Shown here piece after piece: positions 50,769-57,842 of a DNA stretch of 64,000 nt. The stretch comes from a virus. The position numbers and the translations under genes were made by a program. Each line of letters starts with the position of its first letter. The stretch's first letter is position 1. The stretch is taken from the IMG/VR virus record IMGVR_UViG_3300017971_000190, positions 62,001-126,000 of that record, one strand, 5' to 3'. The notes below the pieces were generated by a model. It had not been told where the DNA came from. It saw only the letters and a program-made list of their open reading frames with translations, and searched no databases.

Positions 50769-51338
50769 ATGCCACAACACATTTGTTTTATTCACCAAAG
50801 TAACGGCCCCATTGACGTTGTCTTTCTCCACGAGCACCACAGAACCCCCAGAGCTTTTGGAGGTACCGACGATGAAGACAACCTAATTTGGTTGTGTGTA
50901 CCTTGTCACGATTTACTACACCGTACTGCTGTCATGTCCATGCATGGTAAGCGTGGTTTAGTAGATGATGTCATTGATCAGTATCTTCCGGGGGATTTAA
51001 ACGCCCAACAAAAATTTAAAACTCTGCTTCATGAGGTAATTCAAGCTAAGACCGCCTTCATGGAAAAAGCAGAAGACCCTGAAGACACTGTACTCATGAA
51101 TCTTAAAATACCCAAACAAGTTCATAGTGTACTTAAAACATGCTCCATGGATCATCAACATCCTAATGGAAGAAATATGGGGTTGTACGCCTTCACTACT
51201 AAAATACTCACACAATTTGCTTTGAATCAGCTTTTTGGAGAATCCTCAGCTCCTCCCCCTCCCGGCTCTGGTGTTCAGGCACCTCCGTCTACTTTGAAAA
51301 AAGAAGCTGTTATGGCTGACTTGGTTAAATTTAAATAA
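50769..51338 (+). CDS. HNH endonuclease
   Basis: 189 residues, starting 30 bases after the terminator. HEHHRTPRAFGGTDDEDN (21-38) and LIWLCVPCHDLLHR (39-52) form a classical HNH site: His23/His24, Asn38 and His47/His51, with one Cys pair. A helical domain and Pro/Gly-rich linker follow. Free-standing HNH proteins in phages act as homing endonucleases or assist packaging. A TTTGTAAAA box at 50750-50758 lies just before the gene. Confidence 0.78.
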   Translation: MPQHICFIHQSNGPIDVVFLHEHHRTPRAFGGTDDEDNLIWLCVPCHDLLHRTAVMSMHGKRGLVDDVIDQYLPGDLNAQQKFKTLLHEVIQAKTAFMEKAEDPEDTVLMNLKIPKQVHSVLKTCSMDHQHPNGRNMGLYAFTTKILTQFALNQLFGESSAPPPPGSGVQAPPSTLKKEAVMADLVKFK

Positions 51339-51438
51339 CTTAGTCTTTTCACGGCATTACACAAAAACTTGACAACAAATTATTTAGTGCTTGCTTTTTT
51401 GGCAACCTGGTGCTAAGTTTGTAAATGTATAGGTAGAA

Positions 51439-51471
51439 GACCGCCTTCTTTATTGTGACTTTTTGGCGGTC
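51439..51471 (+). promoter_or_regulatory. Leader inverted repeat before the RHH-like gene
   Basis: GACCGCC (51439-51445) and GGCGGTC (51465-51471) are exact complements separated by 19 bases, 28 bases before the gene. Upstream are TTGACA (51369-51374), lacking a good -10, and TTGGCA-N17-TAAATG (51399-51427). Could be an operator or an mRNA hairpin. Confidence 0.4.
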
Positions 51472-51498
51472 AAAAGGAAACTTTAGTGAGGTAGCATT

Positions 51499-51858
51499 AT
51501 GGCATCGTTAGATTATAGATCGGTCAGCATTCGAATAGGAGTACCTTGTCTAACCCGTATAGATCAATACTGCCAAAATCCAGCTAACAGAGTCGAAAAT
51601 CGTTCCGAATTTATGGGGTTTTGTGCAGCTCGTCAGGCTAGTCGTATTCTAGCTGGTAAAGTTCCTTCTTATGTAGATCTTAGAACAGCGTCTACAACAG
51701 AAGACGAGACTACTACCATAACTATTAGTTTGATTGAGAGACGAGCAGACTTAATTGAACAAGCATGCCGACGTACCAGACATGTTTTTAGTCTCTTTAT
51801 TATTTGGGCAACTATGGCAGAGTTGGATAAAATAGAAGAGACAGAAGCGGTAGCTTAG
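51499..51858 (+). CDS. Probable tandem ribbon-helix-helix regulator
   Basis: 119 residues with GAGGTAG upstream. Two similar halves: VSIRIGVPCLTRIDQY...NRSEFMGFCAARQAS and ITISLIERRADLIEQAC...VFSLFIIWATMAEL. Each reads as a short strand plus two helices, the ribbon-helix-helix layout, so the protein may bind operators as a pseudo-dimer unit. The inverted repeat in its leader is a candidate site. No partner toxin is evident; assignment is by pattern only. Confidence 0.45.
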   Translation: MASLDYRSVSIRIGVPCLTRIDQYCQNPANRVENRSEFMGFCAARQASRILAGKVPSYVDLRTASTTEDETTTITISLIERRADLIEQACRRTRHVFSLFIIWATMAELDKIEETEAVA

Positions 51859-52034
51859 ACGTGAAAAATCTCACATAGATTGGAAATTTCTAATCGTCTC
51901 CAATCTGCTTCTGTTTCAGCAGCTTCTTCGTACCCGTTTTTTAACCCTTCAATTTCTCCCACGTCAGGGAAGCAATCAAGCTCTTTTGGCAGTTCCTCCA
52001 GTTTGTGGAGCACAGTCTCGTCATCGTAAAACAT
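51855..52034 (-). CDS. Small acidic minus-strand protein
   Basis: 59 residues. The ATG at 52034 has AAAGGGA upstream and avoids overlap with the gene behind it; an earlier in-frame start would overlap. Acidic, helical (ETVLHKLEELPKEL). Converges on the RHH-like gene with a four-base overlap of ends. Unrecognised. Confidence 0.5.
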   Translation of the reverse strand: MFYDDETVLHKLEELPKELDCFPDVGEIEGLKNGYEEAAETEADWRRLEISNLCEIFHV

Positions 52035-52048
52035 GGTTTTTGTCCCTT

Positions 52049-52276
52049 TTAGAGTTGTAGTATCCATTGGTCAATTATGACTACATTACCATTATGTATA
52101 ACTAATTTGTAATCCCCACCTAAAAGATCTGGGTTTTCATGCTTAAACTTAGCAATTAAGTATTCCGCTGTCATCTGTGATAAAGAACCCAGTTCTAATG
52201 TACCCTCCTTTACTCCAAATACAGAGCTGGTAGCCGTCCAGGTCAACGTAACCGGTGTTTTTCTAGTGTTGTGCAA
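52049..52276 (-). CDS. Small minus-strand hypothetical protein
   Basis: 75 residues (MHNTRKTPVTLTW...NGNVVIIDQWILQL). Beta-rich. First of a two-gene minus-strand unit facing away from the ParB-like gene across a 277-bp divergent gap. A TTGACA (52350-52345, minus strand) may be its -35, but I see no good -10. Confidence 0.5.
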   Translation of the reverse strand: MHNTRKTPVTLTWTATSSVFGVKEGTLELGSLSQMTAEYLIAKFKHENPDLLGGDYKLVIHNGNVVIIDQWILQL

Positions 52277-52553
52277 AATCGAGTTCCTTCCAAAATACAG
52301 GTTCTAGCACCTAGTAATACGAGCCTGGCACACTTTTGAGATCGTGTCAAGTTTTCTTCTCTTTTTAATCGCACTGTAATTTTATTTTACAAATACAAAA
52401 ATAATTTTTAGTTGAAGGCAGTAATTTCAAATAGTTGGACTTATTCCTAAAAATAGGACAGTCTACTTTTCTTTTTTGGTTGACAAACCGTTGTTTTACT
52501 GTTACAAGATAATAGAGAGTTGAAAACAAAGTTTCTACAACGGAGAAATTAAA
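52277..52553. other. Divergent control region before the ParB-like gene
   Basis: 277 bp with no gene. Contains a -35-like TTGACA on the minus strand, an A+T-rich tract (52375-52440), the short inverted repeat TCCTA-AAAA-TAGGA (52445-52458), and the + strand promoter at 52480. The A+T-rich tract beside a partition-type gene makes this a candidate replication-origin or operator region, by inference. Confidence 0.4.
52480..52508 (+). promoter_or_regulatory. Promoter of the ParB-like gene
   Basis: TTGACA at 52480-52485, 17-bp spacer, TACAAG at 52503-52508, about 45 bp before the ATG, with ACGGAGAAA as ribosome site. The TCCTA/TAGGA repeat lies 22 bp upstream of the -35. Confidence 0.6.
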
Positions 52554-53591
52554 ATGACCGAAACCAACGAAATTCCTACCGACAACAAGAAGATCAAGCA
52601 CAGCCACTACAGCCTGTACCCTGAGGCTTTTCGTCCGATGATGGTACCCATTCAGGAGGAGGAGGATGCCACCGTTCGGATGAATATCCGAAACGAGTTC
52701 AGTGAAGATGAGGAGGACTGGGAGGATTTCAAGAATTCCATCAAAGAGTTTGGGATTCTTCAGCCTCTCTGTGTGGCTCCCAACCCCGACAAAACCAACG
52801 GTGTCAAGTATCTGATCATTTTCGGTGAGCGGCGTTGGCGCGCAGCTCGGGAGCTGACCGAAGAGGGGCATCCTGTTCGTGTTCCTTACGTCATCGATAC
52901 CCCTGCCAAGGACGCCGATGAGGAGGAGACGAAGCTGCGTCAGTTCAAGCTCATGGCGTTGGAGAATATCCAGCGTAAGGACTTGACTCACATGGAAAAG
53001 GCTCGTCTCATTTCCACTCTCGAAGACAATGGAATGTCCGTCGAGAAAATCTCGGACATGCTCAACAAGAGTCTGCCGTGGGTCTACAACTACCGCACGC
53101 TCGCGAAAGACGCCAACGAAGAGGTGCAGCAGAAGCTGGCGGAAGGTCGGATCACACAGCAAGCAGCGCTGGACATCGTAAGAAATCATGATCGCGAGTC
53201 TCAGGCAGCCGCGCTGAAGACCGTTCTTTCTCAGGCCAAGTCTCGGGCTGCTACGACGCGAGCTGCCCAGGGCATCAGCGGAAAGAAGATGAACAGCACG
53301 CCTCCGAAGAAATACGTCCAGGCTGTGGTGGACACCCTGCGTGAGGCGGAAGACCTGGAAGGCGTCATGAGTCTGGACGACGCACAGATCCTGCTCGTCA
53401 CCGTGATGCAGTGGGTGCAGGGGAAGAAGGCCGACGTGACGCTGAAGAAGCAGCTCAACGCAGCTTTCGACGGTCAGCTCAACACCCGTGACATGTTCGA
53501 CAACCGGCCGCGTGTGAAGAAGGAGAAGGTGTCAAGCAAGCTAGAGGAGAGCGACAAGCAGACGGAGGAGAACACTTCCGACAGCGAGTAA
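52554..53591 (+). CDS. ParB/Spo0J-like DNA-binding protein
   Basis: 345 residues. FGILQPL (66-72), GERRWRAAR (91-99) and ENIQRKDLTHMEKA (137-150) are ParB boxes I-III; the GERRxR motif is the CTP-binding clamp signature. NGMSVEKISDMLNKSLPWVY (159-178) is the helix-turn-helix, followed by a helical dimerisation region and an acidic tail. ParB proteins load on palindromic parS sites and drive plasmid or phage partition, or regulate transcription. No ParA lies in the window. The 3' half is clearly richer in G+C (GCAGCGCTGGACATCG style) than the surrounding genes, suggesting separate origin or expression optimisation. Confidence 0.85.
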   Translation: MTETNEIPTDNKKIKHSHYSLYPEAFRPMMVPIQEEEDATVRMNIRNEFSEDEEDWEDFKNSIKEFGILQPLCVAPNPDKTNGVKYLIIFGERRWRAARELTEEGHPVRVPYVIDTPAKDADEEETKLRQFKLMALENIQRKDLTHMEKARLISTLEDNGMSVEKISDMLNKSLPWVYNYRTLAKDANEEVQQKLAEGRITQQAALDIVRNHDRESQAAALKTVLSQAKSRAATTRAAQGISGKKMNSTPPKKYVQAVVDTLREAEDLEGVMSLDDAQILLVTVMQWVQGKKADVTLKKQLNAAFDGQLNTRDMFDNRPRVKKEKVSSKLEESDKQTEENTSDSE

Positions 53592-53603
53592 TTAATTTCA
53601 CTC

Positions 53604-53812
53604 TACCCGTTGCGTGCTAGGGACGTAGGTTCAAACCAACAACGGGTAACGAGACCAATTAGCAATTGGTCTAGTGAGGACGAGACCTCATGATGAGAAG
53701 CCGAGTAGCTCTCGGTAAAAAACGGGAGTAGTTACGACCTAACGTACCGTGCCGTGAGACACGTGGAAATAAGCTGGAGATTAACAATCGAAGAAAGCGG
53801 ATTTCCAATCTC
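53604..53812 (+). ncRNA. Chain of six hairpins after parB: structured RNA or protein-binding array
   Basis: 209 bp without a gene. Stems: TACCCGTTG/CAACGGGTA (53604-53612, 53640-53648); AGACCAATT/AATTGGTCT (53652-53660, 53664-53672, 3-base loop); TGAGG/CCTCA (53675-53690); CCGAG/CTCGG (53701-53715); CGTG/CACG (53753-53763); GAGATT/AATCTC (53777-53782, 53807-53812) with an inner AATC/GATT. The first stem encloses GTAGGTTCAAACC, which resembles a tRNA T arm. Such dense pairing suggests a structured RNA, a leader for the zinc-ribbon genes, or parS-like palindromes. No known RNA class matches. Confidence 0.55.
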
Positions 53813-53839
53813 ACATTTTTAATTTGGAGAAAAAGTCAA

Positions 53840-54064
53840 ATGCCAAAAAAAGCAACTTATTATTGTATTCGTTGTCTTCTGAAGGGAAGAGAAACTTTTT
53901 GGTCACCAGAAGACGACTTCCCTGATCAGTGTCCTCATTGTAAAATGCATACTTGGAGAACAGACTACGCAGGAGTTATTGAGTACATCAAAAACATGAG
54001 AACAGAGGCAGATGCAATTGAAGAGACGTTCAACAAAATCACAGGAAAAGGTAGAAGAACCTAA
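53840..54064 (+). CDS. Small zinc-ribbon protein
   Basis: 74 residues with TTGGAGAAA upstream. CIRC (9-12) and CPHC (31-34) form the ribbon; helical C-terminus. First gene after the hairpin array. Confidence 0.55.
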   Translation: MPKKATYYCIRCLLKGRETFWSPEDDFPDQCPHCKMHTWRTDYAGVIEYIKNMRTEADAIEETFNKITGKGRRT

Positions 54065-54197
54065 TCAATCAGGACTGTATTGTCCAAAGCACGGATTTAT
54101 TCCAGAAGGGAAAATTACAACTGTAAAAACTTGTGGAATCTGCATGGAAGAACGTAGTTGTTCAGCAAACGACGCAACAATTTTGCAACGCAGATAA
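54012..54197 (+). CDS. Small zinc-binding protein
   Basis: 61 residues from an ATG 50 bases inside the previous gene (AGAGG upstream). CPKHG and CGIC (24-44) give a ribbon-like site. The large overlap makes the exact start uncertain; the frame is certainly open through 54197. Confidence 0.45.
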   Translation: MQLKRRSTKSQEKVEEPNQSGLYCPKHGFIPEGKITTVKTCGICMEERSCSANDATILQRR

Positions 54198-54212
54198 AAA
54201 GGAGAAACTATC

Positions 54213-54404
54213 ATGTACAAGTGCGACAAGTGTGGAAACAGTACCGGAGCTGGCCAGGAGCTGATTTGAAGGGTAGTGCAAACCCGCTACAAGGAGTACC
54301 CGGAGCGCAAGGACAAGCGAGGGAACATCATCGATGAGGGTGGTGATGGGCGAGAAATCGTCAAGGAGCTGAAGCTCTGCCCCTCATGTGCTACCGACGC
54401 TTAG
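54213..54404 (+). pseudogene. G+C-rich zinc-ribbon gene with an in-frame TGA at codon 19
   Basis: The ATG has AAGGAG upstream. MYKCDKCGNSTGAGQELI is followed by TGA (54267-54269) and then, in the same frame, RVVQTRYKEYPERKD, RGNIIDEGGDGREIVKEL and CPSC to a TAG at 54402-54404. The whole 63-residue sequence matches a zinc-ribbon family common in phages, with the Cys pairs on either side of the stop, so the reading frame is clearly one gene. Codon use is G+C-rich like the ParB gene. TGA ends many other genes here, so it is not generally recoded; this copy is dead, read through, or miscalled by one base. Confidence 0.65.
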
Positions 54405-54439
54405 ACCTTCTTTTCTCTCCTTCCACTTTGTAAAAACTG

Positions 54440-54468
54440 TTGACACTGCTCCACATTAGTGGTAGCAT
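54440..54468 (+). promoter_or_regulatory. Sigma-70-type promoter
   Basis: TTGACA at 54440-54445, 17-bp spacer containing CCAC-ATTA-GTGG (54451-54462), TAGCAT at 54463-54468, about 50 bp before the 372-residue gene. The spacer palindrome could be an operator. A TTTGTAAAA box lies just upstream (54427-54435). Confidence 0.65.
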
Positions 54469-54517
54469 GTGGTAATAGTGAATCCAAATTCCAATCACCA
54501 AACCAAAGGAAAACTTT

Positions 54518-55636
54518 ATGGACAAGGCAACTTATGAGAAAATGCTGGCTAGAATTTCTGACCGTACTCAGGATGTAAGAGCTACAGCAGGAGAGCTACT
54601 TAATTGTTGGGGTTTCGATTTGGAAGCCCGCCGTCCTGGGGTGGCTTACGTTACCGAAGCTGGTACTCAAGTCACCAATCTCGACATGGCTTGCATTCTC
54701 TCCAAGTTGGTGGAGTGGGGAAGTGTTATTGACCTTAGCACCTACAAGGCTCTTGGTCCTGCTACCAAGCGAGAAGGGGAAATCGTTACCAGCAAAGACC
54801 ACAGACACGGAAAAATTCTTAGTCTCATTGCCCATAGTGAGGTTTTTAACTTTTCTATCCGAATTATGGATATGAATGTGATGACAGCTAAGGATACAGG
54901 AAATTACCGTAATTTCCTCCTCATGCATGATCGCCAGTGGCATGAGGGTTTCCGAAGCCTCACCTTCATTCCTACCGAGATGGAAAAAGAGCTGCTGGCA
55001 AAGATTCCCAGCAACGGTAACACTACCGTTTTCGAGCATTTCATCAGTCCCAATCGTTGGCCTAGCCTTTACGGTCGCTACTACATTCTGGCCAAGGCTC
55101 TTATTCCTCGTCTAAAGGACGAAATTAAATTCCTGAAGAGTGAAATCAACCGACTAATTAAAGCTCTTTCCATTTCTACCGAACCGTGGCCCAAGACAAC
55201 TAGAGGTGCGAGTGCTCCGAAAAAGGTTTGGAAATTTGAAGCTGAGGTAGCCAATGTGAAGGAGCTTCATGGAGACTATACTACTTTCCCAACTACCCAA
55301 GATGGATATGATGAAGCAAAAAACCTAAACAGCCGGCTCAATGGGTTTAAAGAGCAGCTCTCTTTCCAGATTTGCGCTACTGAGTTCTCTTTCTTTGAAA
55401 AAGTGCTCGCTAAGTGCAACATGAGCGATGATGACTTCATCGCGTGGATTGGAGATGGTAGCAATAGCAACTTCATTCCCAAGGCTGCTTGGGTAAATGA
55501 TAAAGAGTGGATGAGCTGGAGGAAAAGCAATAGAAGTAAGCCTTGGATGAGCATGAACATCGATCCTGATAACGGTCTAGCTCTTCGCTGGAAGCCGGGT
55601 AAGAAGACCATTCAGGTAGCTCCTGACCAGGCTTAA
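54518..55636 (+). CDS. Hypothetical protein with its own promoter
   Basis: 372 residues with AAAGGA upstream. Mostly helical, with a coiled stretch (LKDEIKFLKSEINRLIKAL, about 201-219) and a Trp-rich C-terminus. G+C content is above that of the surrounding accessory genes. No signal, membrane segment or family recognised. An individual promoter and better codon use suggest high expression. Confidence 0.6.
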   Translation: MDKATYEKMLARISDRTQDVRATAGELLNCWGFDLEARRPGVAYVTEAGTQVTNLDMACILSKLVEWGSVIDLSTYKALGPATKREGEIVTSKDHRHGKILSLIAHSEVFNFSIRIMDMNVMTAKDTGNYRNFLLMHDRQWHEGFRSLTFIPTEMEKELLAKIPSNGNTTVFEHFISPNRWPSLYGRYYILAKALIPRLKDEIKFLKSEINRLIKALSISTEPWPKTTRGASAPKKVWKFEAEVANVKELHGDYTTFPTTQDGYDEAKNLNSRLNGFKEQLSFQICATEFSFFEKVLAKCNMSDDDFIAWIGDGSNSNFIPKAAWVNDKEWMSWRKSNRSKPWMSMNIDPDNGLALRWKPGKKTIQVAPDQA

Positions 55637-55647
55637 AAAGGAAATTG

Positions 55648-55770
55648 ATGTTTAATTTTATAATTAACTTTGGATTGGCTTGGTTAACAGGCTACATAGT
55701 AGTAAATTCAGGTTTACGACTATACCAATATATTAAAATTGGTAAAGTGATAAACAATCTAGAAAGATAG
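55648..55770 (+). CDS. 40-residue membrane protein
   Basis: ATG at 55648 behind AAAAAGGAA, TAG at 55768-55770. Residues 3-20 (FIINFGLAWLTGYIVVNS) form a membrane segment followed by an amphipathic basic helix. It fills a 140-bp gap between two genes. Size and layout fit small phage membrane modulators. Confidence 0.5.
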   Translation: MFNFIINFGLAWLTGYIVVNSGLRLYQYIKIGKVINNLER

Positions 55771-55776
55771 AACAAC

Positions 55777-56211
55777 GTGGCTCCAAAAATAAATCGAAAA
55801 ACCTGCAACCTAGTTGGGTTTTGGAAAACTAAAAGTGCCCCTAAAAAGAGGTGTGCTAAAAAGTGGACCAGTGGCAAACAAAAACGAGCTGTGCTAGCTT
55901 TTATTAAAGCCGGAACAGTGGTGAACACTAGCAAAGGGTGGGCCAATTGCCGTCTTTGTGGAGCCAAACTAGGTTGCAGCGATTTACTTTTACCAACTGG
56001 CAATTTTCTATGTCCAGCTGGGTTTGAACACTACATCGAAAAACACGGGATTAAACCGCCGAAAAAATTTATTGATGCAGCTGTTACCTGGTACACTGAG
56101 ACTGAGTGGGTCACAGAACGACCCTACCTCAGACTCATTATAGATTTACGCTCTGGAGAGGTAGTCTCCAAACGATTTTTAAAAACAACTACTGTAGAGA
56201 AAAAATCATGA
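55777..56211 (+). CDS. Conserved phage-type zinc-finger protein
   Basis: 144 residues from a GTG. Basic N-terminus; CRLCGAKLGCSDLLLPTGNF (58-77) then CPAGFEHYIEKHGIKPP is a Cys/His zinc site found in many phage hypothetical proteins. ATGA overlap with the next gene. Confidence 0.55.
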   Translation: MAPKINRKTCNLVGFWKTKSAPKKRCAKKWTSGKQKRAVLAFIKAGTVVNTSKGWANCRLCGAKLGCSDLLLPTGNFLCPAGFEHYIEKHGIKPPKKFIDAAVTWYTETEWVTERPYLRLIIDLRSGEVVSKRFLKTTTVEKKS

Positions 56212-56446
56212 ACCACCCGTTTTTCAGCGACAATTTTTTCTTAATTCCGTACTCAATTGCCCCCGTTGTGGGGGAGATTACATTCACCACCATGGAGATG
56301 GTTTTGTTTTTAGTGGAAGCGAAATTAAAATTCCATTTTGGTGTGAATTTTGTGATGATGGGAATAATCTTCCTAAATCTCCTTCCATGTACTTGGTTAT
56401 CAGACAACACGAAGGTAATACGTGGATAGAATGGATTGTGAAATGA
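56208..56446 (+). pseudogene. Zinc-ribbon gene with a one-base deletion near 56253-56258
   Basis: The ATG at 56208 (ATGA junction) begins MNHPFFSDNFFLIPYS. From about 56255 the frame one base back carries an obvious zinc ribbon, NCPRCGGDYIHHHGDGFVF, CEFCDDG and QHEGNTWIEWIVK, ending at a TGA that overlaps the next ATG (56443-56446). The second frame has no start codon of its own. Adding one A to TCAATTG joins them as ...PYSNCPRCGG. Probably one functional gene with a sequence error, or a recent frameshift. Confidence 0.6.
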
Positions 56447-57075
56447 CTAAAGCAGAAGAGTTAATTTATTCTTTTCCTCTTGGAGAGTTTGCTAAAGAAA
56501 TGAGGGGCAAGATAAAGGATTTTGTTCCTCACCTGGGAGATATAGTCTATTTTCGATTGAACAGTTATTTCGTTTGTGAGGCTACCATTACTGAGGTAAC
56601 ATTTATTCTGCATGACGGTACAAAGGAAAAGTCTAGCGCCTGGTTCTATCTTTTCAAAGAAATAGGAGATGCAGATTCTCATTACTGGTTCCCAGTTTCA
56701 ACAGGAGAGAAAGATGAACTTGGTTGGGGTAAAACCAGGGATGCCGACTTAACAGAACTTCAACGCTATAAAGATAATGGATATAAGATTGTAAATATTC
56801 TAGTAGATGTAGATTTGCCTGTAGGACACAGTTTTGATACCCAGTTTTCTTCTAAATACAGGTATGAAGATGCATACAAATACTTAAATGACGCATTAAA
56901 AGTGTTAAAACCATTCAAACATGCTAAGAAAAGACATAAATCCTCAGCTCTTCACAGGTACGTAAGAAACAATAAAAGATTCATTGCATCAACCCACAAG
57001 AAACAGGTTGAGCAAATGGATTGGCCAACTTACAGAATGTTCAAGGAAAGAAAGGTTTTTTGCAGAAAAAGATAA
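56443..57075 (+). CDS. Hypothetical protein with basic C-terminus
   Basis: 210 residues from the ATG at 56443 (ATGA with the frameshifted gene). Alpha/beta N-terminus (LGDIVYFRLNSYFV), C-terminal 60 residues Lys/Arg-rich (KHAKKRHKSSALHRYVR), so nucleic-acid binding is likely. Unrecognised. Confidence 0.5.
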   Translation: MTKAEELIYSFPLGEFAKEMRGKIKDFVPHLGDIVYFRLNSYFVCEATITEVTFILHDGTKEKSSAWFYLFKEIGDADSHYWFPVSTGEKDELGWGKTRDADLTELQRYKDNGYKIVNILVDVDLPVGHSFDTQFSSKYRYEDAYKYLNDALKVLKPFKHAKKRHKSSALHRYVRNNKRFIASTHKKQVEQMDWPTYRMFKERKVFCRKR

Positions 57076-57080
57076 TAATC

Positions 57081-57806
57081 ATGAAGCCTCTGCAAGAAAT
57101 AATAGAAAAATGGTGGCCAAAAGCAATTACCACTACACAGTACGCTACACCTCTACTTAATTTACTACCTCCAGCTAGCTCTGTACTAGACGAGAGGTTT
57201 GTAATAGATAGTTTGTATACCCCACCAGCTCCTATACTTGTCCAGTGTCCCAATTGTGGTTATTGGTTAGATTGGATCTCTAGCCAGTATGATTGCAACT
57301 GGTGTTGTCGTACATGGGACTACGATGGTATTAAAAATCTGGTGAAAAATGGAGGTACTTTCTTCCAAACCAAAACTGAAAACGGAACTACTGTACACCT
57401 TCATGCTTGTTTCGATGTAGCAGTTGGTCTGGAAGCTCACCAGGTTGATAATCTCCTTTGTGATCTCATAGACATTTTCTGGTGTTACCATTTCTTGACA
57501 CAAGATGGTAAAAAAGTTCTAAGTAAACGAGACTACGCTTTTTGTGTTTTTGTTTATCTAGCAATGGAAGAGTATCTTAGAAAACCTCACCAACATTTAA
57601 TCAACCGACTCCGTAAAATTAAAACTCAATTAAGAACTCTTCTTCCACTGGTCATGTACACTAGTACAGATAAACTATTTACAGACCTACAAAAAAGTAA
57701 AAATTGGTCCCACTTTAAACCTAGAAAGAAACTGGACCACAATTGGTGGACTTCTAAACCCTACAGACCTTTAGGTAACATAAAGCAAATGCAGCCTGTG
57801 GTTTAA
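57081..57806 (+). CDS. Zinc-ribbon hypothetical protein
   Basis: 241 residues from the ATG at 57081. CPNC...CNWCC (about 55-75) is a zinc ribbon; the C-terminal 170 residues are helical. No family recognised. Confidence 0.5.
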   Translation: MKPLQEIIEKWWPKAITTTQYATPLLNLLPPASSVLDERFVIDSLYTPPAPILVQCPNCGYWLDWISSQYDCNWCCRTWDYDGIKNLVKNGGTFFQTKTENGTTVHLHACFDVAVGLEAHQVDNLLCDLIDIFWCYHFLTQDGKKVLSKRDYAFCVFVYLAMEEYLRKPHQHLINRLRKIKTQLRTLLPLVMYTSTDKLFTDLQKSKNWSHFKPRKKLDHNWWTSKPYRPLGNIKQMQPVV

Positions 57807-57842
57807 AGAAAAACAAAGTTAATTTATTTCAAGGAGGCAAAG

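Noticed and set aside
50614-50886. Open frame crossing the small RNA and terminator (MRCRQVDFLL...)
   Set aside because: It overlaps a strong terminator and hairpins and has no ribosome site; the HNH frame downstream is clearly real.
52321-52350. Minus-strand promoter in the divergent gap
   Set aside because: TTGACA is perfect but the hexamer at 17 bp is CAGGCT; no acceptable -10 within 16-19 bp, so it is only mentioned, not annotated.
52365-53189. Long minus-strand open frame opposite the ParB-like gene (274 codons)
   Set aside because: It is antisense to a gene with clear family motifs, has no ribosome site and an implausible composition; G+C-rich genes commonly give long antisense frames.
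53600-53720. Hammerhead or other known self-cleaving ribozyme
   Set aside because: GTGAGGACGAGACC and TGATGAG look tempting, but the CUGANGA and GAAA core segments are not both present in the right order around the stems.
56106-56429. A 107-residue protein in the frame MGHRTTLP...TKVIRG
   Set aside because: It runs through the end of the previous gene and the frameshifted zinc-ribbon gene in the wrong frame; the CPRC...CEFC frame is the real coding frame from 56255 on.
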